Below, one piece after another: positions 9,456-18,653 of a stretch of 60,613 bases of DNA (its first letter is position 1; the number at the start of each line of letters is the position of its first letter). Origin of the DNA: Planctomycetaceae bacterium (GTDB lineage: Bacteria > Planctomycetota > Planctomycetia > Pirellulales > Pirellulaceae); assembly GCA_003233175.1 (NCBI GenBank), contig QIKY01000238.1, positions 1 to 60,613 of the forward strand. Reading direction: 5' to 3'. The notes under the pieces are model-generated. The model made no database searches. It had not been told where the DNA came from and saw nothing but the letters and a program-made list of their open reading frames with translations. The translations under genes and the position numbers were made by a program.

Positions 9456-10169
9456 TTAGGGTCCCGGGATTTGCAAACAGGATCCATCTGGCTCCCAGTT
9501 GTCGATCTTTTCGAAGTAACGGTCGTCGCTGCTGCGTCCTTCGATTCGGCGAATCAATGCGAACAGTGCGTTTCGCGAACGATATGACTTCCCTAGGCCA
9601 ACGTCGATTTCCCGGTAACGTCGATATTTTTGGAGAAATCGGATGACACGGAAGACACTACGCCATCCGACGTCGTTGAATCCAATCAGTCCACCGGGCG
9701 CAATCAGTTTGTCCGACAAGAAGAAATCCGTGAAGGCGTAGTCGAAATTGTGGTTTCCATCAATGTAGACGAAATCAGCGAGTAGGCTTTTTTCCATGAG
9801 TCGGGCCAACCCCAAATAGCTACATTCGTGCCAGTGTTCATGACGTTCACTTAAACCGGCGCGCTCCACTTGGTTCAGCGCCACAAGTCGTCCCGTCGGC
9901 CAACCGATATACGGATCGATAGAGATTAGGCGCCCCTGACCGTTGGCCTCCAAAGCCGAGAGAATTGCAAGGGTCGAAACGCCGTATGCCATTCCGATTT
10001 CAACGACGAGTTGCGGTTTTCGATCTCGAACAATATCATGCAGAGCACTGCAACAGTTTGGGTTGACATTCGCAACGACCTTGAGTTTGTGTCCGTCGGG
10101 ATGCGTAACCGTACCATCGACGAGCGCTTCGCGGAGAACTGTGTTGTCCGGCATTTCTAATATAGACAT
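9456..10169 (-). CDS. class I SAM-dependent methyltransferase (CmcI/Methyltransf_24-like)
   Basis: A 237-residue protein with a methyltransferase core. Motif I is VVEIGMAYGVSTLAIL, followed by the acidic ISIDPYIGW that binds the SAM ribose, FVYIDGNHNFDYAFTDFF, and LIAPGGLIGFNDVGW. The IDGNHxxDY signature is typical of the Methyltransf_24/cephalosporin-hydroxylase-like group common in O-antigen loci. It is 4 bases upstream of nothing on its 3' side (72-base gap) and 4 bases after the epimerase gene stop at 10174. It probably O-methylates a sugar in the exported glycan. The substrate is inferred only from context. Confidence 0.83.
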   Translation of the reverse strand: MSILEMPDNTVLREALVDGTVTHPDGHKLKVVANVNPNCCSALHDIVRDRKPQLVVEIGMAYGVSTLAILSALEANGQGRLISIDPYIGWPTGRLVALNQVERAGLSERHEHWHECSYLGLARLMEKSLLADFVYIDGNHNFDYAFTDFFLSDKLIAPGGLIGFNDVGWRSVFRVIRFLQKYRRYREIDVGLGKSYRSRNALFALIRRIEGRSSDDRYFEKIDNWEPDGSCLQIPGP

Positions 10170-10173
10170 TTTC

Positions 10174-11103
10174 TTATGCCCTTGCTTCGTTGAGGTGATC
10201 GCCAGTTGTGTGGGCCGATTCGAACGCAGAAATTGTCGTCGCTAAACCATCTTGCAAGGAGATTGTCGCCTCAAACCCCAGGGATGTTAGCTTCCGTACG
10301 TCGGCATACCACTTGCCGATATCGCCTGGGAAAGAGCGCCCAAGAGTGGTGAGGTTGATATCGCGTGTTCCCATGCAGGCGGCCACCTGCCGCGCTAGGT
10401 CGGCGGTGCGAACTGGAATGCCGGAAGCGACGTTGTAGTCTTCACCTGGCTCGCCAATTTCAGCAATCGTTATCATCGCTTGGGCCGCGTCGTCCAGGTA
10501 GAGGTAGTCGCGGATCTGTTCTCCATCACCAAGAATTTCGATACGTTCTCGGTTCCGAGAGATTTTTCTCCAAAAATCGTAGATGGCGAATCGTGTCATT
10601 CCAGGGCCGTACACGTTAAAAATTCTCGCGATACGGGCATCGACGCCGTAGCAGGCGTGATACGCTTGCACATAACCTTCACACGCCAGCTTGGCAGCGC
10701 CATAGGGAGACGATGGTCGCTTGACCGCCGTCTCGGTGAGCGGCAACGATTGCCCCGGCGCGAATACGGCGGGCGACGAGGGAAAAATCAAGCGGGCGCC
10801 CGTATTCCGGACCGACTCCAGTACGTTCAGCGTGGCGGACACATTCGCTTCGAAATCGAACAACGGCTCTTTGACGGAACCCGCCACGCTGGTATGGCCC
10901 GCCATATGGAAGAGCGTTGTCTTATCATCTAGCAGGCTATCCAGTGCGTCCGGCTCGCGGACATCCAATTCGACCGATTCACAGCCACCGGCTTTTGTCT
11001 TCCGACGACTGCAAGCGATGACTGAAACTCCGTCGCGCGCCAATGCACCGACCAGCGCCGCGCCAATGAAACCAGACGCTCCCGTTACGACGGCTTTACG
11101 CAA
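10174..11103 (-). CDS. NAD(P)-dependent sugar epimerase/dehydratase (extended SDR)
   Basis: The frame is open to 11184, but a TTG at 11101-11103 gives a start directly before the Rossmann motif (RKAVVTGASGFIGAAL) and overlaps the previous stop as TTGCGTAA. I therefore take about 309 residues. TGxxGFIG binds NAD(P). The catalytic Tyr-Lys pair is visible in SSPYGAAKLACEGY, and RIFNVYGPGM is the usual extended-SDR block. Members make or modify nucleotide sugars. With two GDP-mannose dehydratases nearby it could be the 4-keto reductase or an epimerase on that product, but it does not look like a classical GDP-fucose synthase. The substrate is uncertain. Confidence 0.82.
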   Translation of the reverse strand: MRKAVVTGASGFIGAALVGALARDGVSVIACSRRKTKAGGCESVELDVREPDALDSLLDDKTTLFHMAGHTSVAGSVKEPLFDFEANVSATLNVLESVRNTGARLIFPSSPAVFAPGQSLPLTETAVKRPSSPYGAAKLACEGYVQAYHACYGVDARIARIFNVYGPGMTRFAIYDFWRKISRNRERIEILGDGEQIRDYLYLDDAAQAMITIAEIGEPGEDYNVASGIPVRTADLARQVAACMGTRDINLTTLGRSFPGDIGKWYADVRKLTSLGFEATISLQDGLATTISAFESAHTTGDHLNEARA

Positions 11104-12235
11104 GGATGTGCTCCGCGGATACCATTTTTGAATATTCGTCTTGAATCGTCTGCAACATAGCTGGCATGGAGAACTGGTCCGCAATGCGCTGCCGAGCGTT
11201 GGTGGTCAGCGTGGCGGCTAACGGTCGTTCCTCACTGAGCCTTTGAATGGCGTTCGCGAGCGCCAAGGCGTCGCGCGGCGGCACAATGAGGCCATCCTGA
11301 TTGTGGCGAATGGCTTCAACGGCTCCGCCTACATTCGACGCAACGACGGCGCGTCCGGCGGCCATCGCTTCCAGAATCGTGGTGGGCAATCCTTCTGAAT
11401 CGATAGAGGGGACCATGAAGACGTCAATGCCCGACAAAAAGTCGGTAACGCTTTCGACCCAGCCGACGAACGCCACTTGGTCATGCAACCCATGCTTGGC
11501 GACAGCCTGTTCCAGCAGGGGGCGGTCGGGACCCTCTCCCGTGATTTGCAAGGTCGCCATGTGGCCGCGATCCTTCAGTATTTTCAACGCATCGAGTAAG
11601 TAGCGATGCCCCTTTTCAGCGACTATTCGGGCGGCGATTCCCAACCGTAGAGGTTTTTCAGGTTGCGACCAAGCGGGGCTATCAGGAACACTGGCAAATT
11701 TCTCGACATCGACGCTGTTATATGCAACGCCAATGTTTCGCGGTTGAATTTCGAGATGTTGGATCGCGAACTCCGCAGCAGCTTGGGAGACCGCCAGAAA
11801 GCGGCTGTCTGCTTTACGAAACAATCGCTTGGTTAGCCACTTCCTGTACTGATGTTTCCACCGAGTCGATTCCATCCAAATTCGACGATCAACAACGTGC
11901 GACAAATGTGGTAAACCACGACGCGCGGCAGCCCCCGCCGCCACCACGTCTGAGAGCCATAGCCACGAATGCACCAGGGTTGGCTCAAACCGCCCAACGA
12001 CTTCCGAAAGCTGAACGCCCCACTTGGAAACGGCTCCCGGCATTCGGTAGTCGCCATGGCAGGCCAATCGAAACACATTCTCCGGTAACCAATCCCATTG
12101 GTGCTCGCGGGGTGAATTGCCGAGCACACATACGCCGATCTCGAGCCCGCGTTTACTGAACCCATCCCATGTGCGCCACGCCAGGTTTTGCGTGCCGCCC
12201 AGTTGCAGGTTGTCGATAACGTGTAGGACTCTCAT
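11096..12235 (-). CDS. GT4-family glycosyltransferase
   Basis: A 379-residue GT-B enzyme. It opens MRVLHVIDNLQLGGTQNLAW, a classical GT4 start with the GGT/Q acceptor loop. The donor half contains LRLGIAARIVAEKGHRYLLDAL and the E-x7-E region DSEGLPTTILEAMAAGRA. The gene lies between the first gmd and the epimerase and overlaps the latter by 8 bases. It probably transfers one residue of the repeat unit. Which one cannot be told. Confidence 0.9.
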   Translation of the reverse strand: MRVLHVIDNLQLGGTQNLAWRTWDGFSKRGLEIGVCVLGNSPREHQWDWLPENVFRLACHGDYRMPGAVSKWGVQLSEVVGRFEPTLVHSWLWLSDVVAAGAAARRGLPHLSHVVDRRIWMESTRWKHQYRKWLTKRLFRKADSRFLAVSQAAAEFAIQHLEIQPRNIGVAYNSVDVEKFASVPDSPAWSQPEKPLRLGIAARIVAEKGHRYLLDALKILKDRGHMATLQITGEGPDRPLLEQAVAKHGLHDQVAFVGWVESVTDFLSGIDVFMVPSIDSEGLPTTILEAMAAGRAVVASNVGGAVEAIRHNQDGLIVPPRDALALANAIQRLSEERPLAATLTTNARQRIADQFSMPAMLQTIQDEYSKMVSAEHILA

Positions 12236-12277
12236 ATTTCAGGCGAGCTGTTTCGAGTTATTGAATCTGGCGGGCGT

Positions 12278-13312
12278 CTACGACTTCGTCGCCATTTCCC
12301 CGATCCACTTTTCGCGTCGGGCAAGTTCGCGGTCGTGTTCGAGCATGATGCGAACGAGTTCCTCGAAACTTGTCTTGGGCCGCCAGCCTAGAAGGTCTCT
12401 GGCCTTGGTGGGATCTCCACACAACTGATGCACTTCGGTGGGGCGAAAATAGTCTGGGTCGATCTGTACGTAGTCCTGCCAGTTGAGCTCCATCGCGCCA
12501 AACGCGGCGTCGAGAAAGTCTTCGATCGACCGCATCACGCCGGTGGCAATTACGATATCTTCGGGCGTGTCGTGCTGTAGGATGAGCCACATGGCCTCGA
12601 CGTAATCACCGGCATACCCCCAGTCGCGCTGCGCTTTGGTGTTGCCAAGTTTCAGCACGGACTGCAAGCCTTCGGCAATGCGAGTGGCGGCCAGAGTGAT
12701 TTTCCGAGTTACAAAGTTCTCACCTCGCAGCGGTGATTCATGGTTAAACAGAATCCCGTTGGCGGAGAATAGATCGTGCGATTCCCGGTAGTGAACCGTG
12801 TGGTGAAACGCCGCCACCTTCGCGCAACCATACGGACTTCGAGGATGGAATAGCGTGGCTTCCGACTGAGGCACGGTGCCGGGCAGACCGCCAAACATCT
12901 CGCTGGTCGACGCCTGATAGACTTTTACCGTTTTTCTCCGGTTCAACATGCGGGCCGCTTCCAGCACGTTCAGAGCGCCGTCCGCGTTTACCTGCTGGGT
13001 GTACATGGGCATATCGAACGAGACCCTCACGTGGCTTTGCGCAGCCAAGTTGTAGATTTCGTCCGGCTCCAATTCCAACACGCGGTTCAATATGCTGGCG
13101 TTATCGGTGAGGTCGCCGTAATGCATGGTCAGGCGGTTTGCGTGTTCGGGAATTTCCTGCTTCAACTGGTCGATGCGAACCCGATTCATCACACTGCTGC
13201 GCCGCACGATGCCATGCACTTCGTAGCCCTTCTGCAAGAGCAACCGCGACAGGTAATAACCGTCCTGCCCCGTGATTCCCATAATAAGAGCGGTTTTATT
13301 TGAATGAGTCAT
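12278..13312 (-). CDS. gmd: GDP-mannose 4,6-dehydratase (copy 1)
   Basis: This enzyme converts GDP-D-mannose to GDP-4-keto-6-deoxy-D-mannose, the precursor of GDP-fucose, GDP-rhamnose and related sugars. The start is set at ATG 13310-13312 (MTHSNKTALIMGITGQDG), as an upstream extension lacks homology. The NADP Rossmann motif [10 protein letters not shown], the RRSSVMNRVRID cofactor block, [11 protein letters not shown] (catalytic Thr/Ser-Glu) and [14 protein letters not shown] (Tyr-Lys) are all present. So are NHESPLRGENFVTRK and CGDPTKARDLLGW. The product is about 344 residues, full length. A second, equally intact copy follows upstream at 14478-15521. Confidence 0.95.
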   Translation of the reverse strand: MTHSNKTALIMGITGQDGYYLSRLLLQKGYEVHGIVRRSSVMNRVRIDQLKQEIPEHANRLTMHYGDLTDNASILNRVLELEPDEIYNLAAQSHVRVSFDMPMYTQQVNADGALNVLEAARMLNRRKTVKVYQASTSEMFGGLPGTVPQSEATLFHPRSPYGCAKVAAFHHTVHYRESHDLFSANGILFNHESPLRGENFVTRKITLAATRIAEGLQSVLKLGNTKAQRDWGYAGDYVEAMWLILQHDTPEDIVIATGVMRSIEDFLDAAFGAMELNWQDYVQIDPDYFRPTEVHQLCGDPTKARDLLGWRPKTSFEELVRIMLEHDRELARREKWIGEMATKS

Positions 13313-13410
13313 AGCTTTTATCGGGTCTAAATTGTGAGCGGCGCACAGTAGCCTGTTAATCAAGAACGCGGGCGATGGTTATTCGCCGGGAACTTCGAGT
13401 CTCATAGGAT

Positions 13411-14256
13411 CTACGGCATTTTCCATAGCACATTGCCGTGAAACCCGTCTTCGAGTTGCTCAACATCCACAGAGATCAGGCCGCCTCTCATGCGAAAACT
13501 TTGATATCCCAAAGGCAGCAGGATTTTCGCGATCTCGGTATTTTCAGAACGGCAAATCGAAGAGCCGGTCATTTCAAGCAACAGTAAAGGACGTTTACCG
13601 GAAGCAAACCAGCGATGCATGCCTTTCAGCACGGCTACCTCGGCGCCTTCGACATCAATTTTAATAAAATCGATATGTTCAACCCCGTTTTCAAGGCAGA
13701 AGTCGTCAATCGAAGTCACATCTACTTGGTCTTCACGCGTCACCGTATGGCGATCACTGGGACGTTCATCAAGGCGGCCGAATCCGTGGCTGATGGTCTT
13801 TTCCGTTTCGTAATAGGTCGTTGTTCGGGAGCTTTCAGCTACACCTTTGGGTATGATGGTGATGACGCCCGACTCGCTGGACGCCTCCAGCTTCCTCAAG
13901 TTTTCCAGACACGTGTGAGACGGTTCAAACGAGAACACACGGCCATTCGAACCGACTATCTGAGCAAATCGCGCGGAGCAGTAGCCAACATTGGCTCCCA
14001 AGTCGAAAACAGTTCCCCCCGGCGGAACGAGACTGGATAATTCCTTCAATTCACGATGCTCGTAAACTCCGTAAGCCATCATTCGTGTCGCGCGGATATT
14101 GTGATCCAACGGCAGTGTGTACTCGCCTATTTTCACATTTTCGATACCGCCGAGCGGCGGACTGAGAATTGGCCAAGAGGCGTTTAAAAGACGCGTTTTT
14201 CCTCTAAATGGCGATCGCAGGTAAACCTTCACTGCGTTACGTAACAATGCTCTCAT
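13411..14256 (-). CDS. FkbM-family methyltransferase
   Basis: The frame is open to 14622, but that would run into gmd copy 2. The ATG at 14254-14256 (MRALLRNAVKVYLRSPF) gives about 281 residues with the domain intact. Motif I is FDLGANVGYCSARFAQ, then FSFEPSHTCLENL. The FkbM signature appears as VTSIDDFCLENGVEHIDFIKIDVEGAE, with the IDVEGAE block near the C-terminal third. FkbM proteins are SAM-dependent O-methyltransferases of polysaccharides, rhizobial lipids and macrolides. The gene is inserted between the two gmd copies, with gaps of 98 and 221 bases, so it is less tightly coupled than its neighbours. Confidence 0.88.
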   Translation of the reverse strand: MRALLRNAVKVYLRSPFRGKTRLLNASWPILSPPLGGIENVKIGEYTLPLDHNIRATRMMAYGVYEHRELKELSSLVPPGGTVFDLGANVGYCSARFAQIVGSNGRVFSFEPSHTCLENLRKLEASSESGVITIIPKGVAESSRTTTYYETEKTISHGFGRLDERPSDRHTVTREDQVDVTSIDDFCLENGVEHIDFIKIDVEGAEVAVLKGMHRWFASGKRPLLLLEMTGSSICRSENTEIAKILLPLGYQSFRMRGGLISVDVEQLEDGFHGNVLWKMP

Positions 14257-14477
14257 CGCGTGTTGAACCTGTCGTCCCCAAGGATCGTTTTCAATTTCGA
14301 GGAAAAGTGTTCCACCATATGCGCCCCGAACAACCGCACCAGTAGGCGTCCCTTGAGAGAATAAACGTCGTGTAGGCCGGCGGTAGGATGCATTCGCCGA
14401 GATTGGCGATTCAGCGCTCGCGCTCGTTGCGGTCGTTGGAGCAGAAGTTCGCTTCGAGTTATTGACTCCGGCGGCAT

Positions 14478-15521
14478 CTATGGCCTCTCCGCCAGTTCTT
14501 CGCCCCACTTTTCGCGCTTGGCAAGTTCGTGGTCGTGTTCGAGCATGATGCGGACAAGTTCCTCGAAGCTTGTCTTTGGCTCCCAGCCCAGCTTCTCTCG
14601 CGCCTTGGTCGCATCGCCACACAGAATCTCAACTTCCGCCGGACGGAAGTGCTTGGGGTTTTGCTGGGTGTACTCCCGCCAATCAAGCCCGAAACTGTTG
14701 AATGCGATTTCGAGAAACTCCTGAACAGAGTGCGTTTCGCCTGTGGCGATCACGAAGTCATCCGGTTGTTCTTGCTGCAGCATTAGCCACATTGCTTCCA
14801 CATAGTCACCGGCAAATCCCCAGTCGCGTTTGGCGTCAACATTTCCCAGCACGAGTTCGTCCTGCAATCCTTCTTTGATTCGGGCCGCCGCTAATGTGAT
14901 CTTGCGGGTGACAAATGTTTCACCCCTGTACGGTGATTCATGATTGAAGAGAATTCCGTTACAGACGAACAGGTCATGCGCTTCACGGTAGTTGACGGTA
15001 TGCTGAAACGCTGCAACCTTGGCGCATCCATAGGGGCTCTGGGGGTGAAACGGGGTCAACTCACTTTGTGGCGAAGAGCCAGGGATTCCGCCGAACATTT
15101 CGCTGGTCGACGCCTGGTAAACACGCACTGGTTTTTGTTTTTGCAGCACGCGCGCCGATTCCAAAACACTTAACGCTCCCGCTGAATTGACCTGTTCCGT
15201 GTAATGAGGCGTATCAAACGAGACGCGCACGTGACTCTGAGCACCTAGATTGTAGATTTCGTCGGGTTGGACTTCCAAAATCTTTTCCATCAAACCGATG
15301 CCATCGGTCAGGTCGCCGTAGTGCAGGTGAAGCCGATTAGCTGCGGCTTGCATCTGCTCACGCAGATGGTCGATACGGTGCCGATTCATGGCGCTGCTGC
15401 GCCGTACGATTCCATGTACATTGTAGCCACGTTGCAAAAGTAGTCGGGTCAGGTAATAGCCATCTTGGCCAGTGATTCCAGTTAATAGAGCGGTCTTGGA
15501 GGAGGTGTTGGAGCAAAGCAT
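14478..15521 (-). CDS. gmd: GDP-mannose 4,6-dehydratase (copy 2)
   Basis: A second complete GDP-mannose dehydratase of 347 residues. It shares all active-site blocks with copy 1: [45 protein letters not shown] and [34 protein letters not shown] and [16 protein letters not shown] are also present. The two proteins are clearly homologous throughout but differ at many positions, so this is an old duplication or independent acquisition rather than a recent copy. Like copy 1 it would make GDP-4-keto-6-deoxy-mannose. Upstream is a GT4 gene ending at 15590. Confidence 0.95.
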   Translation of the reverse strand: MLCSNTSSKTALLTGITGQDGYYLTRLLLQRGYNVHGIVRRSSAMNRHRIDHLREQMQAAANRLHLHYGDLTDGIGLMEKILEVQPDEIYNLGAQSHVRVSFDTPHYTEQVNSAGALSVLESARVLQKQKPVRVYQASTSEMFGGIPGSSPQSELTPFHPQSPYGCAKVAAFQHTVNYREAHDLFVCNGILFNHESPYRGETFVTRKITLAAARIKEGLQDELVLGNVDAKRDWGFAGDYVEAMWLMLQQEQPDDFVIATGETHSVQEFLEIAFNSFGLDWREYTQQNPKHFRPAEVEILCGDATKAREKLGWEPKTSFEELVRIMLEHDHELAKREKWGEELAERP

Positions 15522-15589
15522 GGGTGATTGTGTTGATCCGATAAAGAAGCATCCTGCGTCGAGTGCTCTACATCACGCAGCGCGTATGG

Positions 15590-16636
15590 TTAAGTGAGAT
15601 GGTCGTAGACTTGGGCCATCTTGGCGGCGCTCTTGGGCCAGTCGAGTTCTTCGCCTCGAACTCGAGCCGCCAATGCCATGCGACGTCGCATCGCGTCGTC
15701 ACGCAATAGGTCGACCGTCGATGTAACCATGGCGTCTTCGTCACCGACTGCGTGTTGGATGGCACAGTCGTCGTTCAAATAATCTGACACGCCACCAACA
15801 TTCGTGATGATCGGCACGCCACATCCCAACGCTTCGTTCACAGTAGTCACGCTGGTGCTGTCGAGCAAGGGCAAGAGGAGAATATCGGTGTTCTGTAGGA
15901 TTTCAAGGTACTCGGAGTCCGGGATTCCTTTTTTGTAGCGGACTCCAGGCATGTTTCGCATATGATCAAACTGCGAATTCGCTCCGATCACGTAGAACTC
16001 GGTGTCCGGAAGCACTTCGCGCACACGTGGGACAATCTTTTGCAGCGTTTCGTAGTCTCTGAGGTGCTGCCCTACGCAGGTGCAGCGCATTGGGCGATCA
16101 ACAGCTGTGGTCTTTGGAACAAAGTACTGGGCGTCGACGGCATAGGGCACCACTGTAACATTGCCTTTACCCACGATGGCTTCCATGTGTTCGACTTGAA
16201 TACTGGACACAACGATGGCGTGTTCGATATTTTCGAAATGCTTTGTCGAGCGAAAGTACTGGGGATACTTGAATTCACAGTGATGAAAACTACCAACAAT
16301 GCGATGTCCGCGTTTACGATTCCATCCGGCCAGGAAACGCAGTGATTTTTCGGCGTAGAGGAAATGGTAGACTCCACTCCGATGGCGTTTCATGTGATTC
16401 CGAACGGCGATCTCACGAATGAAATCATGCCGGCCGTATTCATAACTTCCGTTAAACCATCCCATTAACTTAGCGGGGGCTCGTAAGACGGTTTCACCAA
16501 GCATCTTCAATTGAGGTGAGACCTCGATTGTCTCGCCAAGGTAATCGGCAAACCGATCGTAGCCGGAAGCGCCAGCGTGGTTAGAGTACCGGTAAGCTAG
16601 AAAGAACGTGTTTTCGCGTTTTCCTACAGGCTTCAA
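15590..16636 (-). CDS. GT4-family glycosyltransferase
   Basis: A 348-residue GT-B protein. The acceptor half contains HRIVGSFHHCEFKYPQYF. The donor half contains MRCTCVGQHLRDYETLQKI and, instead of the commonest motif, LLDSTSVTTVNEALGCGVP, which keeps the second conserved Glu of the E-x7-E region while the first position is Asp/Ser-like. A reduced GT4 motif of this kind occurs in several planctomycete enzymes. It probably adds one sugar in repeat-unit assembly. No membrane segment is visible. Confidence 0.85.
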   Translation of the reverse strand: MKPVGKRENTFFLAYRYSNHAGASGYDRFADYLGETIEVSPQLKMLGETVLRAPAKLMGWFNGSYEYGRHDFIREIAVRNHMKRHRSGVYHFLYAEKSLRFLAGWNRKRGHRIVGSFHHCEFKYPQYFRSTKHFENIEHAIVVSSIQVEHMEAIVGKGNVTVVPYAVDAQYFVPKTTAVDRPMRCTCVGQHLRDYETLQKIVPRVREVLPDTEFYVIGANSQFDHMRNMPGVRYKKGIPDSEYLEILQNTDILLLPLLDSTSVTTVNEALGCGVPIITNVGGVSDYLNDDCAIQHAVGDEDAMVTSTVDLLRDDAMRRRMALAARVRGEELDWPKSAAKMAQVYDHLT

Positions 16637-16693
16637 CTGATTCTCCGAAAGTTTCTGGAAAGCTGGCGTTTTCGCGTGGTTTTCGGCGCCGAT

Positions 16694-17284
16694 TTAAAGT
16701 CCTCCGATGTCAGTGTCAAACCAGGGGAAATAACGCAGTTGATATGTGAGAGTTTCGGAGCGATCTTTGATCTTCCGCGCAGGGTTTCCCGCAACGACTG
16801 TAAACGGTTCCGTCGATCTAGTCACGACAGACCCTGCGCCTACGACGCTTCCTCGCGCCAGAGTCACGCCGGGAAGGATAATCGCTCTTGCTCCAATCCA
16901 AACATAGTCTTCGATATTGACACTTCGCAGAACTGCCTTAAATCGCTCGTCATCCAAGTCGTGAGTGGCAGTGATTACATATACGTCGGGTGACACGCTG
17001 ACGTTGTCGCCGATCAACAGTTCTCCACGACCATCTAAATAGCAACGACGGTTGATGATCGAATTTTCGCCGATTGAAATGTTATTGCCAGTGACAAATA
17101 CCCCCATGTGAATCGCGGTTTTTCCACCGACCGTTATTCCAAGAACATGGCGAATACAGAAATGCCGAAGGGAATATAGAGGCACATGCATTACGACGGC
17201 ATTGACTGTGTAATATTTGGCCGCCTCGAAGAATCTTAGAAATCTACGAACAGCACTCATGCATTTACGGAAGATGCCATTCAT
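16694..17284 (-). CDS. left-handed beta-helix acyltransferase (WcaF/hexapeptide family)
   Basis: A 196-residue protein made largely of hexapeptide repeats: GVFVTGNNISIGENSIINRR, then LLIGDNVSVSPDVYVI, then VWIGARAIILPGVTLARGSV and VGAGSVVTRS. These form the trimeric left-handed parallel beta-helix of acetyl-CoA-dependent sugar O-acyltransferases. The histidine in TATHD is the usual catalytic base, and GNPARKI is the family's C-terminal mark. It most likely acetylates a sugar of the polysaccharide, as WcaF does in colanic acid synthesis. Its ATG overlaps the stop of the truncated asnB fragment (ATGA). Confidence 0.9.
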   Translation of the reverse strand: MNGIFRKCMSAVRRFLRFFEAAKYYTVNAVVMHVPLYSLRHFCIRHVLGITVGGKTAIHMGVFVTGNNISIGENSIINRRCYLDGRGELLIGDNVSVSPDVYVITATHDLDDERFKAVLRSVNIEDYVWIGARAIILPGVTLARGSVVGAGSVVTRSTEPFTVVAGNPARKIKDRSETLTYQLRYFPWFDTDIGGL

Positions 17285-17580
17285 GATTGCATCCCCAATG
17301 CCACTAACTCGCGACGTAGTTCAACGTAGTTGTATATTTCACCATTGTAGCTAATGCAACATCCTGGCGGATCACTGTGCATTGGCTGGGCGGCGGATTG
17401 TGATACATCAATGACGGCCAAACGCCGGTGCCCCAGCGCAATGAATGGAAGCTTCGAACAATCGCGAACGAACATGCCCTCGCCGTCTGGTCCACGATGC
17501 GCGAGTTCATCCATTGCGGCCTTGAGCCGCCGTTTCGAAATCGGCGCCTCGGCGCTAACTATTCCGGCGATGCCGCACAT
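17281..17580 (-). pseudogene. truncated asparagine synthase (glutaminase-domain fragment)
   Basis: A 99-residue frame that starts MCGIAGIVSAE, with the N-terminal cysteine nucleophile of class II glutamine amidotransferases. It continues with DELAHRGPDGEG, LGHRRLAVID and YNGEIYNYVELRREL, all from the AsnB glutaminase domain. A complete AsnB-type protein has roughly 600-650 residues. Here the frame ends right after the first half of the glutaminase domain, and the ATP-dependent synthetase domain is absent. Its stop forms ATGA with the acyltransferase start and its own ATG overlaps the upstream GT2 by 22 bases, so coupling is preserved despite the truncation. It is probably a deletion remnant that persists to link translation. 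A small active peptide is unlikely. Confidence 0.85.
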
Positions 17581-18488
17581 TTTGTACCCCCACGAAGAAT
17601 TTGTAGGAGGCGAAAACCAAGGGGAAGGCCGAAGACGCGGTAGGTGATAGCACGTAACCTGGAGAACACCACGGCCCCGGCGGAGCGGTCAATATTCAGC
17701 GCTATTCGCCAGTAGCGTCTGGCAACTTGTTCTTCGCCTCGGTCCATTAGATGTGATGCACCGCGTGCCAGAACCGACGCCAACACCTGCCGTTTCTCGA
17801 CCACATCTGGCTGCGAATCATCCAGCATTGCGATAGCCGACAGAATGATACGCTCCCATTGCAGCATTACCTTCACGTAGTCATGAGACACGCTACGAGG
17901 CACGCGTCTGACAGTGACCAAGGTTTCTGGACTGTAGTGGAATTTCACACCTGAAATTGCGATGCGGATGTGGAAGTCGTACTCCTGGGCGCAGGGAAGT
18001 GTTTCATCAAACAACAGCCCATTGAGCGAACTTCGTAGGTGCAAAGGCAAGGCCGTTTGAATGCCGTTCAAGCAGATTTTCCGGAAGCTCCCATCACATT
18101 TAGACCAGTGTTCTTTCAAGAGCGCGCCGTCATGTGGATCAACAACTTTGGCATTACAAAAAGGAGTCAAGTTGGCGCTGACTCGCGGCGCCTGCGTTGC
18201 AACTTTCTTTGGCGCGAGAAGGTCATCTGCATCCAAAAATTGAAGCAATTCCCCCCGGGCAATTTTAATACCGCGATTTCGCGCCGCGCAACCACCGCGA
18301 TTCGGACCGGTCTCCCAGCGAACACGATCGCCGAATGATTTGATCACTCCTAGGCTATTGTCTGTTGAACCGTCGTCGATAACGATCACCTCAACGCGAG
18401 AATACGTCTGCGCCAACGCACTTTCGATCGCCTCGCCGACGTACTGTTCGCCGTTAAAGCACGTAATGCTGACCAGGGAAGATGTCAT
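17559..18488 (-). CDS. GT2-family glycosyltransferase
   Basis: A 309-residue GT-A enzyme. SSLVSITCFNGEQYVGEAI opens the fold, VIVIDDGSTDNSLGVI binds the nucleotide, and RGELLQFLDADDLLAPKK holds the metal-binding DADD near residue 88. It resembles the family of O-antigen GT2 enzymes with a soluble C-terminal helical domain and has no membrane helices. It is followed, in transcription order, by the truncated asnB and the acyltransferase with overlapping ends. A 165-base gap separates it from the pyruvyltransferase gene upstream. Confidence 0.9.
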   Translation of the reverse strand: MTSSLVSITCFNGEQYVGEAIESALAQTYSRVEVIVIDDGSTDNSLGVIKSFGDRVRWETGPNRGGCAARNRGIKIARGELLQFLDADDLLAPKKVATQAPRVSANLTPFCNAKVVDPHDGALLKEHWSKCDGSFRKICLNGIQTALPLHLRSSLNGLLFDETLPCAQEYDFHIRIAISGVKFHYSPETLVTVRRVPRSVSHDYVKVMLQWERIILSAIAMLDDSQPDVVEKRQVLASVLARGASHLMDRGEEQVARRYWRIALNIDRSAGAVVFSRLRAITYRVFGLPLGFRLLQILRGGTKCAASPE

Positions 18489-18653
18489 GCGCTGCGGGCG
18501 AGCGATGTCGCCACTTTACAAACCGCATTTGATAGTGCGCTATTCGTTTTCATACAGAGAAGCGCCAAGGCCATATCACCATGCTATAACCATCGTATAC
18601 CGCAGGGTTTTCATCTGTGAATAAACACCTAACGCCCGGGTTTTCCGAACCCA

